From: Mycobacterium xenopi
GTDB lineage: Bacteria; Actinomycetota; Actinomycetes; Mycobacteriales; Mycobacteriaceae
Reading direction: 5' to 3'
Length of the DNA stretch: 64,000 bases
Assembly: GCF_009936235.1 (NCBI RefSeq)
Contig: NZ_AP022314.1
Span: 2,914,001 to 2,978,000 of the forward strand
Shown piece by piece: positions 17,025 through 25,090 of this stretch; position 1 is the first letter of the stretch; every line of letters starts with the position of its first letter. The notes under the pieces were generated by a model, which did not search any database, had not been told where the DNA came from, and worked only from the letters and a program-made list of their open reading frames with translations. A program made the translations under genes and the position numbers.

Positions 17025-17474
17025 ATGACAGACCAGCAACCCACCCCCGACAACGATGCCGACATTGCCACGCCCGTCATCGAATCTGACGGCCGGCCAA
17101 CAGCTTCCGATCATGAAACGCCGCGCCGTCAGGGCCGCTGGACCGGCTTCACCCACCGCCATCCGACGGGTGCGGTCGTCGGCGCAGGAGTGGTTGGGCT
17201 GCTGGTCGGGGCGGTTGCCGCCGCCGCGGTGATCACGATCACCGCGCCCGCACCCGAGTTACCGGCCCGCGCCGCCGCGCCGTGGGCGCTGGGTCCGATC
17301 CCACGCCACCTCGAGTTGGGCAATCGGCCGCCCATGCCGGACCAGCCAGCTCCGCCACCGCCGCCGGCACCACCTCCCCCGCCGGGCAGACCATGCCCGC
17401 CAGGCGCACCTCCCCCGCCGGCCTGGGGCCCACCCCCACCGCCGCCGCCGTGGGGACCACCTCCGCCACCGTAA
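17025..17474 (+). CDS. single-pass membrane protein with proline-rich tail
   Basis: A 149-residue protein. A polar cytoplasmic N-terminus (about 1-45) is followed by one hydrophobic segment GAVVGAGVVGLLVGAVAAAAV (about 48-72). The extracytoplasmic tail begins with the short motif GPIPRHLELGNRPPMP and ends in proline runs broken by Trp and Gly (AWGPPPPPPPWGPPPPP). It is divergent from the two-component regulator across the 15-bp inverted repeat. The tail resembles the proline-rich loop of the adjacent kinase in composition. No known family is recognised. Low-complexity DNA makes the C-terminal frame less certain. Confidence 0.6.
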   Translation: MTDQQPTPDNDADIATPVIESDGRPTASDHETPRRQGRWTGFTHRHPTGAVVGAGVVGLLVGAVAAAAVITITAPAPELPARAAAPWALGPIPRHLELGNRPPMPDQPAPPPPPAPPPPPGRPCPPGAPPPPAWGPPPPPPPWGPPPPP

Positions 17475-17499
17475 GGCATGCCGGGTGTCACCGCGCGGG

Positions 17500-19173
17500 T
17501 CACCGGCCTCCGTGGCGACCACCGAACCCGCCGAATCCGCCACCGATTCCGCCGATTCCGCCGAAGCCGCCATGGCCGCCACCGCCAATCCCGCCGAGCC
17601 CGCCGTGGTTTCCGGCTATGCCACCGGGAAGCCATCCGCTCCCGCCGCGGTCACCGCCCGGTTGCCATCCGCGGCCGGGCGGCCATCCGCCGCGATCGTT
17701 GCCACTACCGCCGGGCCACCCGCCCCGATCGTGGTCGCCTCCACCGGGCCGGACCGGTGGGTTCTGGGCCGGCGGATTGAAGATTGGCGGCAGGATCGGA
17801 ACCGCCGGCGCCGCCGGCACCGGGATAGGCAGCGGTGCGACCGCCACAGGAGCAGGGGGTGGAGCCGCGGGAGGGGGAGCGGCCGGGACGGGTGCTTGCG
17901 CCGCGGGCACCGGAGCAGGAGCGGCCGGAGGGGGCGTCGCAGCGACGGGCACCGGGACGGGCTTCGAAACAGCGGGCACCGGCGCGGGGACGGCGGCCTC
18001 CGGCGCAGGGGCTTCGGGCATCGGCGCAGGTGGTGGAGCCGCTGGCGCAACCGCTTTGGGGGCCGCTTGCTGCGCCTCGGGCGCTGGCGGCGGCACCATG
18101 TTCGGCGGCGGCGCGAGCGGGGCTTGCGGCTCCGGCTTCGGCGCCTTCGGAGCCGGGACGGGCGCCTCCTTAACCGGGAAAATGAGGTCCGTGCCAACCC
18201 TGGGCTGCTGACTCACCGCGGGGCGAGCCCGTAGCCCCAACGAGATCACCAGCGCCGACACTCCTACGAAGAAGACCGTCATCACCCCCAGGGCCACCAG
18301 GAACGGTCTGCGGCCGGGTTCGTCGGCGCGGAAATTTTCCTCGTCGTAGCTGTAGGCCGGGTCGTCGACGGCGTCAGCACCTGCGTCACGGGAGCCGGCG
18401 CCGGCCGCAGACGCATCGACCACCCCGGCGGTGGTCCAGTCGGGGACTTGCGAGTAGGCCACGGCCGCGGTCGAGGACACGAACAGCGGTGCATGCGCCG
18501 ACGCCAACGCCGCGCCGCGAGCGAGCGCCGTCTCCGGCTCTTCGGGCACGGTCACCGGCAGCGTCGTCGCCGACTCCACGCAGGGCTTGATCGACGTGAT
18601 GTCAACCCCGGCACCCACCAGGAAGACCCCGTCGGGCGGCGATTCCAACGCGTCGAACTGAGCCACCAGGTCGGTCAGTTCGTCCACCGCATCGGCGCTC
18701 TGCACCGGCCGGCGGCGCACGTCGATGATCGAGCCGTCGGCGGAGTCAACGACTGCCAGCGTCGCAGTGTCGGGTTCGAGGAACAGCAGCCCGGTGTGCG
18801 CATAGCCCACAGCGCTGCCGACCGACTGGGCCAGCGCCGCCGCGGCCAAAAACGCCGAGACCAACATGACGTTCTCGACCTTGTGTGCCGCCAGCGCATC
18901 CCGCAGGATCGCGGCTTCGACGGGGTCGGTCCACGTGACCCCGGTTGACGCCAGGCGGTAATCACCTTCTGCCGCGCTCTCCCGGGTGCCGAGGATGGCC
19001 GCGATCACCCGCTCAGGCGCACCAGAGGTGGGCGAGTCCTCGGCAGCGACCACCTCGAAGCCGTCTTCGTCGACTGTGGCGCCGTCGGCGTTTTCCCCTT
19101 CGACCAGCACCAGGCGGACCGTCGTGGGCGCCATCGACACACCGAGGACGATGTCCACTGCTCCTCCACTCAC
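17500..19173 (-). CDS. membrane protein: actin-like N-domain, TM, Pro/Ala- and Gly-rich tail
   Basis: A 557-residue protein. The N-terminal domain (about 1-225) begins VDIVLGVSMAPTTVRLVLVEGENADG and resembles the ATPase-like domain (DUF7159-type) of several mycobacterial membrane proteins. A single TM (FLVALGVMTVFFVGVSALVI, about 290-312) precedes a long Pro/Ala-rich stalk (about 330-480) and a glycine-rich end with repeated GG[IFW]GG. The tail probably spans the cell wall. It is convergent with the proline-rich gene 26 bases away. Family naming is from memory and function is unknown. Confidence 0.7.
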   Translation of the reverse strand: MSGGAVDIVLGVSMAPTTVRLVLVEGENADGATVDEDGFEVVAAEDSPTSGAPERVIAAILGTRESAAEGDYRLASTGVTWTDPVEAAILRDALAAHKVENVMLVSAFLAAAALAQSVGSAVGYAHTGLLFLEPDTATLAVVDSADGSIIDVRRRPVQSADAVDELTDLVAQFDALESPPDGVFLVGAGVDITSIKPCVESATTLPVTVPEEPETALARGAALASAHAPLFVSSTAAVAYSQVPDWTTAGVVDASAAGAGSRDAGADAVDDPAYSYDEENFRADEPGRRPFLVALGVMTVFFVGVSALVISLGLRARPAVSQQPRVGTDLIFPVKEAPVPAPKAPKPEPQAPLAPPPNMVPPPAPEAQQAAPKAVAPAAPPPAPMPEAPAPEAAVPAPVPAVSKPVPVPVAATPPPAAPAPVPAAQAPVPAAPPPAAPPPAPVAVAPLPIPVPAAPAVPILPPIFNPPAQNPPVRPGGGDHDRGGWPGGSGNDRGGWPPGRGWQPGGDRGGSGWLPGGIAGNHGGLGGIGGGGHGGFGGIGGIGGGFGGFGGRHGGR

Positions 19174-19290
19174 CTGGCCTACTCGGCGATCCCGCTACAA
19201 CATAGAGTTGCTAAATATCAGCTTACTCACCTGGCATCGTTCAGCGTTCGTGCGTGGGCGCTCAACACCTCGGACACGAGAGGCAGAACC

Positions 19291-19794
19291 ATGTCGGCAT
19301 TAGAGCCATCATCGCGGCTTGCCGCCATCGGCGCCAGGCTGCTTCGGTCACGCAGGCTGATGCGCGCTCCGATTTGGATCTATAGGGCTCGCGCCGGGGC
19401 GGTGTTCGGCTCGCGGCTGCTGATGCTCGAACACATCGGCCGCAGGTCCGGTCGCCGCCGCTACGTCGTCTTGGAAGTCGTCGATCACCCGACGCCCGAC
19501 ACGTATGTCGTCGCCTCCGGGTTCGGCGGCAACGCGCAGTGGTTCCGCAATATTCAGGCCAACCCACGCGTGCGCGTCTATGCCGGCAGTCGCGCCCCGA
19601 CACCCGCTAGGGCGCGCGTGCTTAGCCAACACGAAGCCGACAACACGCTCGGCATCTACATCCGTCGACATCCGCATGCGTGGACGGCGTTTCAGCGCGT
19701 ACTCGAGAACACCCTGGGAACATCGGTCACCGAGACCAACACGCCGCTGCCCATGGTCGAGTTGCGAATGGCTGCGAATCAGTCCGGTGGCTGA
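19291..19794 (+). CDS. F420-dependent (Ddn-like) nitroreductase family protein
   Basis: A 167-residue split-barrel protein of the deazaflavin-dependent nitroreductase family. The signature LMLEHIGRRSGRRRYVVLEVV and the segment YVVASGFGGNAQWFRNIQANPRVRV match the F420-binding strands and phosphate-contacting residues of Ddn-type proteins. Members reduce quinones, nitro compounds or other substrates with F420H2. ATG 19291 is preceded by GAGAGGCAG. It stands alone between divergent and convergent neighbours; the substrate is unknown. Confidence 0.85.
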   Translation: MSALEPSSRLAAIGARLLRSRRLMRAPIWIYRARAGAVFGSRLLMLEHIGRRSGRRRYVVLEVVDHPTPDTYVVASGFGGNAQWFRNIQANPRVRVYAGSRAPTPARARVLSQHEADNTLGIYIRRHPHAWTAFQRVLENTLGTSVTETNTPLPMVELRMAANQSGG

Positions 19795-19861
19795 CAGCCC
19801 TCGGTCGCGGCGGCGTTCGCTACCGCGAGTTTCGGGGAAAGTCACGACGCTCGCGCGACAT

Positions 19862-21004
19862 CTACTGGCTCAACTCGGGCGTCGTGCCGACCGGGCCCTC
19901 CACCGGCTTACGCGCATCGGCCTCGGCCTTGGCCACCGCCTGCATGATCGCCGGATCCGTCTGCGTCGAGAACCAGTCGGCGATCTCGTCGCTGTCGTCT
20001 TCGGGCTTGGGCAACTCTTCCTCAACCGGCGAGGGTTGATAGCGGTACACGCCGTCATCGCCCGGCGCCCCAAGCAGTTTGGTGAAACCTTGTAAGGCCG
20101 AGCCGAAGTCGCTGGGGATCACCCACACCTTGTTCGCGTCGCCCTGGCCGAGTTGCGGCAGCACTTGCAAGTACTGGTAGGCCAGCAGCTCCGGAGTGGG
20201 CCTGCCGGCCTTGATCGCGGCGAATGTCTTCTCGATCGCCTTGGCTTGGCCTTGGGCCTGCAGGTAAGCCGCCGCCCGTTCGCCCTGCGCCCGCAGCATG
20301 CGCGACTGCCGGTCGGCCTCGGCCGCCAAGATCGCGGCCTGCTTGGCGCCCTCGGCTTCCAGGATCTGCGCCTGCTTTTGCCCCTCGGCCTGTTTGATCG
20401 CCGACTCGCGGGTGCCCTCGGCGGTTAAGATCATCGCCCGCTTCTCCCGGTCGGCTTTCATCTGCTTTTCCATCGACGCCTGGATCGACGGTGGCGGGTC
20501 GATGCTGCGTAGCTCCACGCGCGCCACCCGCAGCCCCCACCGGCCGGTGGCCTCGTCGAGCACGCCGCGCAGCTGCCTGTTGATGACCTCCCTCGACGTC
20601 AGGGTCTGCTCCAGTGTCATGCCACCCACCACATTGCGCAGCGTGGTGGTGGTCAGCTGCTCGACACCGACGATGTAGTTGCTGATCTCGTAGACCGCGG
20701 CCTGGGGGTTGGTGACCTGGAAGTAGACCACGGTGTCGATGTTGAGCGTGAGGTTGTCCTCGGTGATCACCGGTTGTGGCGGAAACGACACCACCCGCTC
20801 ACGCAGATCCACCCGAGCGCGGATGCGGTCGATGAACGGCACCAGCAGCGTCAGCTGACCGCTCACCGTGCGGCTGTACCGGCCCAACCGTTCGATCACC
20901 GCGGCCTCCGCCTGCGGGATCAGCGCCACCGATTTGGCCACCACGATCACCGCAAAAATCACTAAAACAGCAAGCAACACCAGACCGGCAACCGCACCTT
21001 GCAT
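19862..21004 (-). CDS. stomatin/prohibitin-family (SPFH) membrane protein, Rv1488-like
   Basis: A 380-residue protein. One N-terminal TM (about 4-26) is followed by the SPFH domain (about 28-190, with RLGRYSRTVSGQLTLLVPFID) and a long Ala/Glu/Gln-rich coiled coil (about 190-265, with repeats like KQAEGQKQAQILEAEGAKQA). It should form a large membrane-anchored ring or scaffold. The NfeD-type gene 26 bases upstream is its usual partner, and together they form a classic stomatin operon thought to organise membrane microdomains and protein quality control. Confidence 0.92.
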   Translation of the reverse strand: MQGAVAGLVLLAVLVIFAVIVVAKSVALIPQAEAAVIERLGRYSRTVSGQLTLLVPFIDRIRARVDLRERVVSFPPQPVITEDNLTLNIDTVVYFQVTNPQAAVYEISNYIVGVEQLTTTTLRNVVGGMTLEQTLTSREVINRQLRGVLDEATGRWGLRVARVELRSIDPPPSIQASMEKQMKADREKRAMILTAEGTRESAIKQAEGQKQAQILEAEGAKQAAILAAEADRQSRMLRAQGERAAAYLQAQGQAKAIEKTFAAIKAGRPTPELLAYQYLQVLPQLGQGDANKVWVIPSDFGSALQGFTKLLGAPGDDGVYRYQPSPVEEELPKPEDDSDEIADWFSTQTDPAIMQAVAKAEADARKPVEGPVGTTPELSQ

Positions 21005-21030
21005 GGGCTTCTCCTATTGCTCTCGAGGGT

Positions 21031-21465
21031 TTAGACGTTCTTCCACACCACCGCGGTGGCGCCGTCGATGCGCATGACGGTCACCAACTCGCCGGGCTCA
21101 TAGACGTCGGCCTCATTGAACGGCCGCGCCGTCCACACCTGACCGTCCAGCTTGATTTGACCCTCGTGTCGTGCGACGCGGTCGAGGACCAGCGCGCTCT
21201 TGCCCTCCAGCGCCTGCACCCCGGTCGCTATTTCCTTCGCCGGGGTCAGCCGCCGCCGTACCGCGGGCCGGACCACAGCCAGCAGCAGAACCGAGACCAC
21301 CAGGAACACCGCCCCGTCGGCCCACGCCGGCCAGTCCAGCAGCCAACTGGTTGCGGCCGCAGCCAGCGCCCCGCCACCGAGCATCAGCAGGAACATGTCG
21401 CCGGTCAGCGCCTCCGCGCCGGCCAGGCCCAACGCGAAGATCAGCCAGAGCAAGGCTGCGGGCAT
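21031..21465 (-). CDS. NfeD-type membrane protein (Rv1487-like)
   Basis: A 144-residue short NfeD protein. Two or three TM helices (about 5-25, 30-48, 52-72) are followed by the C-terminal OB-fold domain (about 85-144, GKSALVLDRVARHEGQIKLDGQVWTARP). It lacks the serine-protease domain of long NfeDs. The ATG at 21465 aligns with the family start; the longer TTG-initiated frame overlaps the promoter of the divergent gene. Operon with the stomatin gene. Confidence 0.9.
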   Translation of the reverse strand: MPAALLWLIFALGLAGAEALTGDMFLLMLGGGALAAAATSWLLDWPAWADGAVFLVVSVLLLAVVRPAVRRRLTPAKEIATGVQALEGKSALVLDRVARHEGQIKLDGQVWTARPFNEADVYEPGELVTVMRIDGATAVVWKNV

Positions 21466-21523
21466 GCGGTCAGGATATCGCGCGATCAGCCACAATCAGG
21501 GCGAACAACTAGACTGCGAGAAC

Positions 21524-22381
21524 ATGTGGTGCCCTAGTGCGACGCTCTCGGTTTGGGCTAACGCCTGGCTCGCTGGCAAGGCGGCGCCCGACGACGTTCT
21601 CGACGCGCTATCACATTGGGCGCCAAGACAATCCGTGACCGCGTATGACGCCGTCGCGGCCGGCCACACCGGCCTGCCGTGGCCGGATGTGCATGACGGG
21701 GGGGCGGTGTCACTTTTGCAAACGCTGCGCACCGCGGCTGGCCGGCCCGCGGTCAACGGACCGTCGGTGAACGTCGTTTTACCGGTGCCGGGCGACGTGC
21801 GAGGGCTGGCGGCTGGCACGCAGTTCGAGCGTGACGCGCTGGCCGCGGGCGAGGCGGTGATTGTCGGCGATCCCGGCGATCAGTCCGTGGCCGTCGGGCT
21901 GATTCCCGAGTGCCGCTACGACGACTCCGATGACCGGGCCGATACACCCGAAGTGCTGTGCTGGACAGTGTATTCCCTGCCCGCCGCACCCGTTTTCGAC
22001 CCGCACGAGCTCGGCGAGGCCGAATACGCGCTGCGGTCAGCGGTGCGCTCTGCGGCCGACACACTGGCCGCGATCGGGTTCGACAGCCCCGCAGCAGATG
22101 TCGACGATCCGCGCGCGCTGGTCGCGCAGCTGCTGGCAGCCTCGCAGCAGCACCGAATTCCCGACCACGCACCGACGCGGGCGGTGCGAGTCCTGGAGAA
22201 TGCGGCACACGTCGATGCGATCATCACGGTCAGCGCCGCGCTGAGCCGGCTGCCGATCGCGGCGCAATCCTTGTCGCAGAACCGAATCGCCGCCGACGCG
22301 TTGCGCCCGCTGGCCGGCGTGGTGCGTTCGGCGCGAATCGCGGCGATCAGCGCGATCCTGCGGTCGGCGTGGCGGGATTGA
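21524..22381 (+). CDS. conserved mycobacterial protein, Rv1486c-like
   Basis: A 285-residue soluble protein of unknown function. No catalytic motif is recognised. The N-terminus (MWCPSATLSVWANAWLAGKAA) and the acidic middle are followed by a helical C-terminal half rich in Ala and Arg. TAGACT eight bases before the ATG is a good -10 element, which suggests a leaderless mRNA starting at 21524. It is divergent from the NfeD/stomatin operon, and its 3' end overlaps the hemH 3' region on the other strand. Confidence 0.82.
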   Translation: MWCPSATLSVWANAWLAGKAAPDDVLDALSHWAPRQSVTAYDAVAAGHTGLPWPDVHDGGAVSLLQTLRTAAGRPAVNGPSVNVVLPVPGDVRGLAAGTQFERDALAAGEAVIVGDPGDQSVAVGLIPECRYDDSDDRADTPEVLCWTVYSLPAAPVFDPHELGEAEYALRSAVRSAADTLAAIGFDSPAADVDDPRALVAQLLAASQQHRIPDHAPTRAVRVLENAAHVDAIITVSAALSRLPIAAQSLSQNRIAADALRPLAGVVRSARIAAISAILRSAWRD

Positions 22382-23392
22382 CGGCGGCGCGCATTCGGCG
22401 ACGCAGTGCGGCGGCCGGCATGGCGTGCCGTTGACGCTGGCCCCGCAGCCGGGTACCGGATCGGGTCCGCCGACCCGCTTCGGCGCACGGGCGTAGCGCA
22501 TTTCGTCGATCAGTTCCACGGCCAGGCGGGCGAATCGCCGATCGGCGTTGGGGGTGCTGGCCCGGGCGAACGCCATGCCCGCCGCCTGGGCCTGCGACCG
22601 CAGCTCATGGTCGAGATCCCACACCACCTCGATGTGGTCGGCGACGAAACCGATCGGGCACACAACGACAGCTTTGGTCTCACGGTCAGCAAGGGCCGCG
22701 AGATGATCGGCGACATCGGGCTCCAGCCAAGGGATTTGGGGCGGACCCGATCTCGATTGCCACACCACGTCATAATCGGTGTATCCGGCGGCGGTCGCGA
22801 CAAGCCTTGCAGCATAAGCGACTTGGCGGCTGTACAGGCGGGGACCGCAGCGCTCGTCGGCGGCAACCGGAATCGAATGCGCGGTGAACACCAGCCGCGC
22901 ATCGGCGGGTACGGTCTCAGCGGCTTTGGTGATCGCCTCCGCGAACATCTCGACGAACAGCGGGTGGTCGAAATAGGGCCGCAGCTTGACCAGCTCCGGC
23001 GCGTCCGGGCCAGCTGCAGCCCGGGCGCGGGCGATGTCCTCGACATACTGGGCACAGCTGGAATAACCACTCCACGCCGACGTGGTGAACACGGCTGCAC
23101 GGCGAATCCCGTTGTCACGCATCGCCTTAACAACGTCCTCGACGTAGGGTTCCCAGTTGCGGTTACCGAAATACACTGGCAGATCGGTCTCGGCCCGCAG
23201 TTCGGTGACCAGCGCCCGGTTGATGCCGTTGATCGGCGATACCCCGCCGAAATGCAGGTAATGCTCGGCGACCTCGTCGAGACGCTGCGGCGGCACACCG
23301 CGCCCGCGGGTGACGTTCTCCAAAAACGGCCGCACCTGCTCGGGCCCCTCCGGTCCGCCGAAGGACAGCAGCAGGACGGCGTCGAACCGCAT
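22037..23392 (-). CDS. hemH: ferrochelatase, C-terminus probably frameshifted
   Basis: Inserts metal into the porphyrin macrocycle late in haem synthesis. The family core is intact: LLLSFGGPEGPEQV, the SAWSGYSSCAQY and TAHSIP motifs with the catalytic His, and cysteines in PVPGCGASVNGTPCRPPHC that bind the actinobacterial [2Fe-2S] cluster. The normal protein is about 344 residues. Here the frame stays open to 22037, adding over 100 residues that are only the antisense of the Rv1486c-like gene. In the next frame the sequence ends VNPATPTAGSR-stop at 22347-22349, much like the expected tail. A one-base loss near 22385-22398 is therefore likely. Its ATG overlaps the inhA stop. Confidence 0.9.
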   Translation of the reverse strand: MRFDAVLLLSFGGPEGPEQVRPFLENVTRGRGVPPQRLDEVAEHYLHFGGVSPINGINRALVTELRAETDLPVYFGNRNWEPYVEDVVKAMRDNGIRRAAVFTTSAWSGYSSCAQYVEDIARARAAAGPDAPELVKLRPYFDHPLFVEMFAEAITKAAETVPADARLVFTAHSIPVAADERCGPRLYSRQVAYAARLVATAAGYTDYDVVWQSRSGPPQIPWLEPDVADHLAALADRETKAVVVCPIGFVADHIEVVWDLDHELRSQAQAAGMAFARASTPNADRRFARLAVELIDEMRYARAPKRVGGPDPVPGCGASVNGTPCRPPHCVAECAPPSIPPRRPQDRADRRDSRRTHHAGQRAQRVGGDSVLRQGLRRDRQPAQRGADRDDRIDVCRILQDSHRPRRCVVGNSVLLRGCQQLRDQRARIVDICCGAVEPDRGQCVGRRAHR

Positions 23393-24201
23393 CAGAGCAA
23401 CTGGGTATGGGCACCGCCGTCGGCGTAGATGATGTCCCCGGTGGTGGCCGGCAACCAATCCGACAGCACCGCGCACACCGTCTTGGCGACGGGTGTGGCG
23501 TCCTTCATGTCCCAACCGATCGGGGCGCGCTGGTCCCAGCCCTGTTCGAGCAACTCCATCTGCTTGCTGGCTTCCTCACCCAGCGCACCACCGACGATCG
23601 CGCTCATCGCCAATGTCCGAATCGGTCCGGCGGCAACAAGGTTGGATCGCACGCCGTATGGGCCGGCCTCACGGGCGACGAAACGGTTCACCGACTCCAG
23701 CGCGCTTTTGGCGACCGTCATCCAGTTGTACGCCGGCATCGCGCGGGAGGGGTCGAAGTCCATGCCGACGATCGCCCCACCGCGATTCATGATCGGTAAC
23801 AATGCCTTCGCCAGCGACGCGTACGAGTACGCCGAAATGTGAATGCCTTTGGCGACGTCCTCCCACGGCGCCTCGAAGAACGGGTTGATGCCCATCCCGC
23901 TCGGCGGCATGAACCCGATGGAGTGCACCACACCGTCGAGCTTGTTGCCCTCCCCGATGACCCCGATCACCCGGTCGGCCAGCGTGTCGAGATGCTCGTT
24001 GTTCTGCACGTCGAGTTCGAGCAGCGGCGGCTTCTGCGGCAGCCGGTCTAGGATGCGCTCGATCAGCCGCAGCCGGTCGAAACCGGTGCAGACCAGCTGT
24101 GCGCCCTGCTCTTGCGCGACTCGGGCGATGTGGAACGCGATCGACGCGTCGGTGATGATCCCGCTGACCAGGATCCGTTTGCCGTCAAGCAGTCCTGCCA
24201 T
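23392..24201 (-). CDS. inhA: enoyl-ACP reductase InhA
   Basis: A 269-residue NADH-dependent enoyl-ACP reductase of the FAS-II system that elongates meromycolate chains; it is the target of isoniazid-NAD adducts. Visible features are the dinucleotide-binding GIITDASIAFHIAR, Ser94 within VVHSIGFMP, and the catalytic Tyr/Lys in AYNWMTVAKSALE. Residues linked to resistance in M. tuberculosis (Ile16, Ile21, Ser94) are wild type. One difference from M. tuberculosis as I recall it is LVCTGFDRL in place of LVLTGFDRL. The gene follows fabG1 by 46 bases and overlaps hemH by one base. Confidence 0.98.
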   Translation of the reverse strand: MAGLLDGKRILVSGIITDASIAFHIARVAQEQGAQLVCTGFDRLRLIERILDRLPQKPPLLELDVQNNEHLDTLADRVIGVIGEGNKLDGVVHSIGFMPPSGMGINPFFEAPWEDVAKGIHISAYSYASLAKALLPIMNRGGAIVGMDFDPSRAMPAYNWMTVAKSALESVNRFVAREAGPYGVRSNLVAAGPIRTLAMSAIVGGALGEEASKQMELLEQGWDQRAPIGWDMKDATPVAKTVCAVLSDWLPATTGDIIYADGGAHTQLL

Positions 24202-24247
24202 GTCCGTCCTTTGTCGACCCTTTTTCGAAAAAGTGCCGGCGAAGAGC

Positions 24248-25012
24248 CTAGTGCCCCATTCCCATCCCGCCGTCGACGGGAATCACCGCGCCGGAAATGT
24301 AACTGGCGTCCTCGGAAGCCAGGAAGCTGACGACACCGGCGACCTCGGCGGCGGTGCCAATCCGCTTCGCCGGGATGAATTCCAGTGCGCCCTTTTGGAT
24401 CCGCTCATCCAGCGCGCGGGTCATATCGGTGTCGATGTAGCCCGGGGCCACCACATTGGCGGTCACGTTGGCCTTCGACAGCTCCCGGGCGATCGAGCGG
24501 GCCATCCCGATCAAACCGGCTTTGGAGGCTGCGTAATTGGCCTGGTTGCCGATGCCCCAGGTGGCCGAGACCGAACCCATGAAGATCATCCGGCCGAAGC
24601 GATTTCGCTGCATGCTGCGTGACGCGCGCTGGGCTACCCGGAATGCGCCCGTAAGGTTGGTGTCGATGACCTTTTCGAACTTCTCCTCGGTCATCCGGAT
24701 AAGGAACGCGTCGGCGTTGAGGCCGGCGTTGGCGACCAGCACTTCGACGGGACCCTGGTGCTCTTCGACAGCGGTGAACGCCGCGTCGACGGCGGCGGAG
24801 TCGGTGACGTCGCACTCGACGCCGAACAACCCCTCGGGTGCGCCCGATCCGCGGTGGGTCACCGCTACTTTGTGGCCATCGGCGGCCAGTCGGCACGCGA
24901 CCGCGAGACCGATCCCCCGGTTTCCGCCCGTGACGAGCACCGACCGGGAAACGAACGGCGGCCTGACCGCGGCAAGAGTCTCAGACGGTTTCTCGGTAGC
25001 AACTTCAGTCAC
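24248..25012 (-). CDS. fabG1: 3-oxoacyl-ACP reductase FabG1/MabA
   Basis: A 254-residue short-chain dehydrogenase performing the NADPH-dependent ketoreduction of FAS-II. TGGNRGIG lies at residues 28-35, followed by NAG, a Ser in FMGSVSATWG, and YAASK as the catalytic Tyr/Lys. The GTG start at 25012 follows TTGTCGGG, the same context as in M. tuberculosis. It forms an operon with inhA and, by overlap, hemH. Confidence 0.97.
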   Translation of the reverse strand: MTEVATEKPSETLAAVRPPFVSRSVLVTGGNRGIGLAVACRLAADGHKVAVTHRGSGAPEGLFGVECDVTDSAAVDAAFTAVEEHQGPVEVLVANAGLNADAFLIRMTEEKFEKVIDTNLTGAFRVAQRASRSMQRNRFGRMIFMGSVSATWGIGNQANYAASKAGLIGMARSIARELSKANVTANVVAPGYIDTDMTRALDERIQKGALEFIPAKRIGTAAEVAGVVSFLASEDASYISGAVIPVDGGMGMGH

Positions 25013-25090
25013 CCCGACAACTTAGCGCCTTGTCAGCGCGGCCCCGAAATCGGCCGACCCGTCGCCGACGGGCCGCTCGACACAACAACA
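25013..25090 (-). promoter_or_regulatory. fabG1-inhA promoter region
   Basis: A 78-base gap between the VWA-protein gene and fabG1. On the minus strand it contains CCGATTTCGG and, next to the start, GCTAAGTTGTCGGGGTGAC. Both resemble the M. tuberculosis fabG1 leader as I recall it, where isoniazid/ethionamide resistance mutations lie. The gene Rv1482c, found beside this promoter in M. tuberculosis, is missing. Confidence 0.5.

Noticed and set aside
17282..18211. Long Gly/Ala/Thr-rich plus-strand frame across the proline-rich gene end and the 17500-19173 gene, PE_PGRS-like in look
   Set aside because: It is the complement of the Pro/Ala- and Gly-rich tail of the minus-strand membrane protein; no PE domain precedes it.
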